A DNA stretch of 34,886 nucleotides from Streptomyces sp. SID486 (GTDB lineage: Bacteria > Actinomycetota > Actinomycetes > Streptomycetales > Streptomycetaceae). The position numbers and the translations under genes were made by a program. Positions 30,734 through 34,886 of the stretch are shown here, in pieces. How positions within the stretch are numbered: the stretch's first letter is position 1; every line of letters begins with the position of its first letter. A model generated the notes under the pieces. That model was not told the origin of the DNA, made no database searches, and worked only from the letters and a program-made list of their open reading frames with translations. The stretch is taken from assembly GCF_009865385.1 (NCBI RefSeq), contig NZ_WWJT01000779.1, forward strand, positions 1 through 34,886, in the 5' to 3' direction.

Positions 30734-31500
30734 CCGGACTGCGGTACGTGTACGCCGTCTGCCGCCCCTTCGAGCTGCCGCTGCAGTCGCAGCTCACCGG
30801 CATCGGGGGCGCCCCGCCCGCGGTGCTGCACCACCACGGGCTGGTCGCCGTGGTCAGCGGGGTCCCGGCGGCCGACTTCTCCGAGGAGGCGCTCAAGGCC
30901 CACCTGGAGGACCTGGACTGGCTGGCCGCCACCGCCCGCGCGCACCAGGGCGTGATCGACGCGCTCAGCACGGTCACCACCCCGCTGCCGCTGCGGCTCG
31001 CCACCGTCTTCCACGACGACAGCGCCGTACGCTCCATGATCGAGGCCCGTGAGGACGACTTCCGGCGCATCCTCGACCGGCTCGCCGGCCGGGTGGAGTG
31101 GGGCGTGAAGGTCTATCTGGAGCCGGAGGCGGAACCGGCCCGGACCGCCCCCGCGGCCAAGCCGGCCAGCGGGCGGGACTACCTGCGCAGCCGGCGCGAG
31201 CGCAGCCACGCCCAGGAGGACAAGTGGCAGCGCGCGGAGCGCTTCGCGCAGTCCCTGCACGAGCGGCTGTGCGGGCAGGCCGAGGACGCCCGGATCCACG
31301 CCCCGCAGACCTCCGCGCTGGCCTCGGCGCCCGGCCAGAACGTCCTCAACGCGGCCTATCTGGTGCCGCGGCGGCGCTCCGAGGAGTTCGTGGAACTGGT
31401 CGACCGCACGAAGGACGAGGAGCCCGGGATCCGCGTGGAACTCACCGGACCGTGGGCCGCCTACTCGTTCACCGGAGAGGAAACAGGAGAACCGTCATGA
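30730..31500 (+). CDS. gvpL: gas vesicle protein GvpL (GvpF/GvpL family)
   Basis: This 256-residue second GvpF/L protein is probably part of the nucleation or assembly complex. It starts LRYVYAVCRPFELPLQSQLT and has TVTTPLPLRLATVFHDDSAV and GRVEWGVKVYLEPE. It ends RVELTGPWAAYSFTGEE, parallel to the GvpF end. A charged helix (DYLRSRRERSHAQEDKWQRA) sits in the middle. GGAGG lies 5 nt before the ATG, which overlaps the gvpJ stop. Its stop overlaps an ATG that opens a six-codon mini-ORF leading to gvpS. Confidence 0.92.
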   Translation: MTGLRYVYAVCRPFELPLQSQLTGIGGAPPAVLHHHGLVAVVSGVPAADFSEEALKAHLEDLDWLAATARAHQGVIDALSTVTTPLPLRLATVFHDDSAVRSMIEAREDDFRRILDRLAGRVEWGVKVYLEPEAEPARTAPAAKPASGRDYLRSRRERSHAQEDKWQRAERFAQSLHERLCGQAEDARIHAPQTSALASAPGQNVLNAAYLVPRRRSEEFVELVDRTKDEEPGIRVELTGPWAAYSFTGEETGEPS

Positions 31501-31517
31501 GGGGGACGCGGCAGTGA
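31497..31517 (+). other. six-codon mini-ORF linking gvpL and gvpS
   Basis: ATG at 31497 overlaps the gvpL stop (ATGA). The frame reads Met-Arg-Gly-Thr-Arg-Gln and stops with TGA at 31515-31517, which itself overlaps the GTG start of gvpS at 31514 (GTGA). A ribosome finishing gvpL could step onto the mini-ORF and then onto gvpS. It may alternatively be chance next to the GAGGGGGA ribosome binding site of gvpS. Confidence 0.4.
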
Positions 31518-31699
31518 CCGTCGTGGAACGCCGTGAGATCGCGCTGGTCGATCTGCTCGACCGGCTGCTGGCGGGCGGTGTCGTCATCACCGGTGACCTC
31601 ACGCTGCGGATCGCGGACGTCGATCTCGTGCGCATCGACCTGAACGCGTTGATCAGCTCGGTGAACGAGCAGGTCCCCTCGCCCTTCGAGGAGCTGTGA
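31514..31699 (+). CDS. gvpS: gas vesicle protein GvpS (short GvpA family)
   Basis: This 61-residue protein is the third and shortest GvpA-family member, essentially only the core: LVDLLDRLLAGGVVITGDLT, LRIADVDLVRIDLNALISSV and a short acidic end. Minor GvpA-like proteins of this size are proposed to sit at vesicle tips or aid assembly. The GTG at 31514 has GAGGGGGA 8 nt upstream; a GTG at 31523 would give a slightly shorter protein. It is followed directly by gvpK. Confidence 0.87.
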   Translation: MTVVERREIALVDLLDRLLAGGVVITGDLTLRIADVDLVRIDLNALISSVNEQVPSPFEEL

Positions 31700-31998
31700 T
31701 GTCCGCGACGCCCTCGCCCGGCCCGCGCAAGCGGCTCGACCTCGAACCCGACACCGTCGAGCGGGACCTGGTGAAGCTCGTGCTCACGGTGGTGGAACTG
31801 CTGCGTCAGCTGATGGAGCGGCAGGCGGTGCGCCGGTTCGACACCGGTGAACTCACCGAGGAGCAGGAGGAGCGCATCGGGCTCACCCTGATGCTGCTGG
31901 AGGACCGGATGGCCGAGCTGCGCGACCGCTACGGCCTGCGGCCCGAGGACCTGAATCTGGACCTCGGGCCGCTCGGGCCACTGCTTCCCCGCGAGTGA
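31699..31998 (+). CDS. gvpK: gas vesicle protein GvpK
   Basis: This 99-residue GvpK family member is an accessory protein required for vesicle formation and thought to act with GvpN or the assembly complex. The family signature is clear: RLDLEPDTVERDLVKLVLTV, VELLRQLMERQAVRRF and a C-terminal helix ending YGLRPEDLNLDLGPLGPLL. The ATG at 31699 has GAGGAG 5 nt upstream; a GTG one codon earlier (31696) overlaps the gvpS stop. It is the last gene of the operon. The convergent methyltransferase gene ends only 19 bp further on with no visible terminator between. No gvpN ATPase is present in the window. Confidence 0.92.
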   Translation: MSATPSPGPRKRLDLEPDTVERDLVKLVLTVVELLRQLMERQAVRRFDTGELTEEQEERIGLTLMLLEDRMAELRDRYGLRPEDLNLDLGPLGPLLPRE

Positions 31999-32017
31999 CC
32001 TCACCGCGGGCCGCGGA

Positions 32018-32839
32018 TCAGACCTCCTTGCGGCACAGGATCTCGCCGTGCAGGACCGCGAACCAGCCGTCCTCGTGCCGCCCCCACTCCCGCCAGGCCG
32101 CCGCCACCGCCCGCAGCCGTTCCGGCGTTGCGTGGCCGCCCCCGGTGGCGCGGCCGGCGTAGTCGGACGCGACCGTGCGGTCCGCCCACAGGCCGCTCCA
32201 CCAGGCCCGTTCCCCGGGGGTGGCGAACGTCCAGGTGCTGGAGGTGGCCGTGACGTCCCGCAGGCCGGCGGCCCGCGCCCACGCCGTCAGCCGGCGTCCG
32301 GCGTCGGGCTCGCCGCCGGACGCCCGGGCCACCCGCTCGTACAGCTCCAGCCAGTCCGTGAGCCCCGGTACGGCCGGGTACCAGGTCATCGCCGCGTAGT
32401 CCGCGTCACGTACGGCGATGTACCCGCCCGGCTTCGTCACCCGGTGCATCTCGCGCAGCGCCACCACCGGGTCGCCCACGTGCTGCAGCACCTGGTGGGC
32501 GTGGACCACGCAGAAGGTGTCGTCCGGGTAGTCGAGGGCGTGCACGTCGGCGACCGCGAAGTCGACGTTGGCCAGGCCGCGCTCGGCGGCGGTGGCGCGG
32601 GCCCGCTCCAGGACGCCCGGAGCACGGTCGACGCCGGTGACCCGGCCGTCCGGGACCAGCTCCGCCAGGTCGGCGGTGATGGTGCCCGGACCGCAGCCGA
32701 TGTCCAGGATCCGCATATGGGGCTTGAGCGAACCGAGCAGATAGGCGGCGGAGTTGGCGGCGGTGCGCCAGGTGTGCGAACGCAGCACCGACTCGTGGTG
32801 CCCGTGCGTGTAGACGGCGGTCTCCTGCGCCTTCGGCAT
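32018..32839 (-). CDS. class I SAM-dependent methyltransferase
   Basis: This 273-residue methyltransferase has motif I RILDIGCGPGTITADLA (about 43-59), the acidic strand GRVTGVDRAPGVLERAR and the motif II region ANVDFAVADVHALDYPD. VVHAHQVLQHVGDPVVALRE and KPGGYIAVRDADYAAMTW, typical of the UbiE/Coq5-like group, follow. The N-terminus, TAVYTHGHHESVLRSHTWRT, is common in actinobacterial members of unknown substrate. The ATG at 32839 has GAAGGGG upstream. It is convergent with gvpK and lies downstream of the PAP2-kinase gene on the same strand, 123 bp apart. Confidence 0.9.
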   Translation of the reverse strand: MPKAQETAVYTHGHHESVLRSHTWRTAANSAAYLLGSLKPHMRILDIGCGPGTITADLAELVPDGRVTGVDRAPGVLERARATAAERGLANVDFAVADVHALDYPDDTFCVVHAHQVLQHVGDPVVALREMHRVTKPGGYIAVRDADYAAMTWYPAVPGLTDWLELYERVARASGGEPDAGRRLTAWARAAGLRDVTATSSTWTFATPGERAWWSGLWADRTVASDYAGRATGGGHATPERLRAVAAAWREWGRHEDGWFAVLHGEILCRKEV

Positions 32840-32871
32840 GGCTCTGCCCCTTCTCGTCGTACCGGTCCGAC

Positions 32872-32909
32872 GGTGTCCGGCGACACCCCCGCGGTACCCG
32901 TCACGGTAC
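32872..32909. promoter_or_regulatory. two inverted repeats upstream of the methyltransferase gene
   Basis: GGTGTC-CGGC-GACACC (32872-32887) and GTACC-N6-GGTAC (32894-32898 and 32905-32909) lie 33-70 nt upstream of the ATG at 32839. Either could be an operator or mRNA hairpin. The 32925-32950 stretch is visibly more AT-rich than its surroundings and may hold the promoter. Confidence 0.35.
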
Positions 32910-32962
32910 GCGCACGGGCCGAATACTGAGATATGCGTTTTGCCATCCGGACTGACGGGCAG

Positions 32963-34456
32963 TCAGCCGCTGACGTTCTGGGGCCGGTAGACCGTCAGCG
33001 CCTCGGGCAGCTTCTCCAGTGCCACGTCGCCCGACACCGAGGTGACCTCACCGTCGTAGGCCAGCGGGGTGCCCGGCGACACGCCCGTCAGCCGCAGCCG
33101 GTTCACCTGGACCGCCGCATGCGCGGGTGAGCGGGTCAGCGGGCCGGCTGCCGCCGCTGCCAGCAGCCTCAGTGCCGGGCGGCGGCTGCCGTGCACCACC
33201 CGTACGTCCAGCAGACCGTCCGCCAGATCGGTACGCCGGCCGGGCGAGAGCCCCATGCGGTGGTAGATGCCGGCGCCGACGAACAGCAGCCACAGCGGCC
33301 GGCGCTCACCGCCCACCTGCACCTCCAGCGGATGCCGGTCCGCGCGCAGTACGCGCAGCGCGCCGAGCACCCCGGCCGGCCAGCCGCCGATCCGGTGCGA
33401 CCAGCGCTCCCGCTCCCGCACCAGCTCCGGGTAGACCCCGAGGCTCAGCGTGTTGAGGAACAGCCCCTCGGTGTCCGCGGTGACGAAACGGCCCGCGTCC
33501 ACCCGGACCGCCTCGCCGTGCCGCACCGCGCGGGCCAGATCGCGTTCGTCCTCCACACCCAGGTCGTAGGCGAAGTGGTTGAGGGTGCCGCCGGGCAGCA
33601 CCGCGAGCGGCACGCCATGGCGCAGGGCGACCCCGGCCGCCGCGTTCACCGTGCCGTCGCCACCGCACACCCCGAGCACGCGCGCCCGGGCCGCCGCCTT
33701 GGCCAGCGCGTCCGCGACCTCCTCCGGCGGGCACTCGACGATCTCCGCCTTCGGCAGCGCCGCCTGGAGGGCCCGCACCCGGTCGGCGGTCCCCGACGCC
33801 TGGTTGGCGACCATCACCAGCCCCTCGCCCTCGGGCAGCGCCGGCACGTCCGCGCGGGGCCGTACGGGCCCCCGCAGCTGCGCCCGGGTGGGCACCAGCC
33901 GCCGTACCAGGAAGGCGGCACCCACGCCGAGCGCCGCTCCGGCCAGCACGTCGCTGGGGAAGTGCACCCCGGTGTACACCCGGGAGGCCGCCACCGAGGC
34001 CGCCACCGGCGCCACCGCCGCACCCCATGCCGGGGACTCCAGTGCCACCCCGGTGGCGAACGCCGCCGCCGACGCGGCGTGCCCGGACGGGAACGAGGTG
34101 GTGATCGGCTGCCGCTTCAGCTGCCGTACCAGCGGCACGGGGTCCAGCACGGGACGCGCCCGGCGTACAGAGCGCTTGCCGACGGTGTTGATCGTCAGTG
34201 AGGCCAGGCCGAGGGAGGCCAGGCCCCGCACGGCGGCCCGGCGGCCCCGGGGTGTGCGGCTCGCGGCCATCGCGGCGGCCGTGGCGAACCACAGGACGCC
34301 GTGGTTCGCGCTGCGGCTCAGGCGGGGCAGTACCCGCTCGGCTCCGGGCCAGTTCCAGGCGGCGGCCGCCTCGAACACTCCGGCGTCGAGGTCGAGCAGC
34401 CGGCGCAGGGCGGTCCGTCCGCTCTGGAGGGGGGTCAGGTCCAGGTCTGGGCTCAT
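32963..34456 (-). CDS. PAP2 phosphatase fused to diacylglycerol kinase-type catalytic domain
   Basis: This 497-residue bifunctional protein likely acts in membrane lipid metabolism. The N-terminal part (about 25-190) is a PAP2 phosphatase with motif 1 KRSVRRARP (94-102), motif 2 PSGH (123-126) and motif 3 SRVYTGVHFPSD (158-169); it contains several hydrophobic segments and should be membrane-bound. The C-terminal part (about 205-495) is a diacylglycerol/sphingosine-kinase-like domain with GGDGT (265-269) and PGGTLNHFA (288-296). The two activities could interconvert a lipid or prenol and its phosphate. The ATG at 34456 has no strong ribosome binding site. Upstream, GGGTA occurs twice ten bases apart (about 34463-34477). 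It is divergent from the ABC gene. Confidence 0.92.
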   Translation of the reverse strand: MSPDLDLTPLQSGRTALRRLLDLDAGVFEAAAAWNWPGAERVLPRLSRSANHGVLWFATAAAMAASRTPRGRRAAVRGLASLGLASLTINTVGKRSVRRARPVLDPVPLVRQLKRQPITTSFPSGHAASAAAFATGVALESPAWGAAVAPVAASVAASRVYTGVHFPSDVLAGAALGVGAAFLVRRLVPTRAQLRGPVRPRADVPALPEGEGLVMVANQASGTADRVRALQAALPKAEIVECPPEEVADALAKAAARARVLGVCGGDGTVNAAAGVALRHGVPLAVLPGGTLNHFAYDLGVEDERDLARAVRHGEAVRVDAGRFVTADTEGLFLNTLSLGVYPELVRERERWSHRIGGWPAGVLGALRVLRADRHPLEVQVGGERRPLWLLFVGAGIYHRMGLSPGRRTDLADGLLDVRVVHGSRRPALRLLAAAAAGPLTRSPAHAAVQVNRLRLTGVSPGTPLAYDGEVTSVSGDVALEKLPEALTVYRPQNVSG

Positions 34457-34561
34457 GGGGTGCGGTTACCCTGAAGTACCCGATTCTTGTGCCCCCGCTC
34501 CTCCGCCCGGCGGAACGGCCGGGCCCCGGGCCCGCGGTCCGGCCGTCGAACCGCCCACCGC

Positions 34562-34666
34562 CGTCCCGGCCGCCACCGGTCCACCGTCCCGGCCGCCGCC
34601 CGTTTAACGTCCCGGCGGGCCGGCCGCGCCCCGGCCGGTGCGACACCGTCCCGGCCGGCCGGGACG
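34562..34666. repeat. iterated CGTCCCGGC motif at 23-bp spacing plus 20-bp palindrome
   Basis: CGTCCCGGC occurs at 34562, 34585 and 34608, exactly 23 bp apart, and again at 34647. There it forms half of the perfect 20-bp palindrome CGTCCCGGCC-GGCCGGGACG (34647-34666). All lie in the 292-bp gap between the divergent PAP2-kinase and ABC genes. No gene is seen in this gap. The repeats may be protein binding sites or decayed tandem copies. Confidence 0.6.
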
Positions 34667-34748
34667 CAAGCGCGGCGCGGCCGGCGGAGGGCCGCGGACG
34701 CGAAACGGGTTTGCCCCCGGCGCCGGGCGCCCCGGAGAATGCCGGACC

Positions 34749-34886
34749 ATGGGACATCTGGAAGCCGCGCACCTCGAGTACCACCTCCCCGACGGGAGGA
34801 CGCTGCTCGGCGACGTCTCCTTCCGGGTCGGCGAAGGCGCCGTCGTCGCCCTGGTCGGCCCGAACGGCGCCGGCAAGACCACGCTG
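34749..34886 (+). CDS. ABC ATP-binding protein, probably ABC-F type (5' part only)
   Basis: Forty-six codons of an ABC ATPase run from the ATG at 34749 to the window end. They read through VSFRVGEGAVVALVGPNGAG to the Walker A motif GPNGAGKTTL. The short region before Walker A and the HLEYHLPDGRTLLGDVSF opening resemble ABC-F proteins (ribosome-protecting or translation-regulating ATPases without membrane domains), but an exporter subunit cannot be excluded from this fragment. GGAG lies about 12 nt upstream. The gene continues outside the window. Confidence 0.8.
   Translation, partial: MGHLEAAHLEYHLPDGRTLLGDVSFRVGEGAVVALVGPNGAGKTTL

Overview
The window is chromosomal DNA from a Streptomyces or a very close relative. 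The GC content is very high with GC-ending codons nearly throughout. There is an F420-dependent oxidoreductase, a SpoIIE-type phosphatase fused to an anti-sigma-like ATPase, a TTA codon of the bldA type, and a gas vesicle cluster in the gene order known from Streptomyces coelicolor (gvpO-A-F-G-Y-Z-J-L-S-K). No rRNA, tRNA, CRISPR array, insertion sequence or phage integration site was seen.

Layout. Positions 1-5245 hold a tandem-fused 3-hydroxyacyl-CoA dehydrogenase (-), a small HEAT-repeat protein with an early TTA codon (+), a GNAT acetyltransferase (-), and a secreted tripeptidyl-aminopeptidase-type hydrolase (-). Positions 5395-7015 hold an Rv2578c-type radical SAM protein (-) with a perfect actinobacterial SOS box in front of it, and an SRPBCC protein (+) whose last codons seed seven degenerate tandem repeats. 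Positions 7334-13271 hold a DHA2-type MFS exporter with three C-terminal carboxypeptidase-regulatory-like domains, a PAS-GAF-PP2C-HATPase regulator carrying a His/Asp-rich insert, and a methyltransferase.

Positions 13365-18386 form a tightly packed operon of four unrelated cytoplasmic peptidases: M55 D-aminopeptidase, M20, S9 and S66 LD-carboxypeptidase. It looks like a salvage route for D-amino-acid-containing or cell-wall peptides. A GNAT enzyme, a DUF5107/TPR protein, a VOC protein (-), a holin-like membrane protein and an LLM F420-dependent oxidoreductase (-) follow, up to 22968. The 22969-23700 stretch is rearranged: a 24-bp tandem duplication, the truncated start of a FAD/NAD-binding oxidoreductase, and a small protein made of 9-residue repeats.

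Positions 23701-26480 encode a transketolase translationally coupled to a stand-alone LigD polymerase-domain protein. About 105 bp later the ten-gene gas vesicle operon begins (26586-31998), with start/stop overlaps at most junctions. It contains three GvpA-family shell proteins (A, J, S), two 256-residue GvpF/L proteins, assembly factors G, K and O, and two poorly understood proteins, Y and Z. GvpY ends in an acidic block followed by a lysine/alanine histone-like tail; GvpZ ends in a long glutamate tail. The window closes with a methyltransferase (-), a PAP2-diacylglycerol kinase fusion (-), and the first 46 codons of an ABC ATPase (+).

At least five single genes or operon heads share one promoter geometry: a TANNNT hexamer 6-8 nt before the start codon, as expected for leaderless mRNAs. 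The gas vesicle, transketolase and transporter genes instead carry good Shine-Dalgarno sites.
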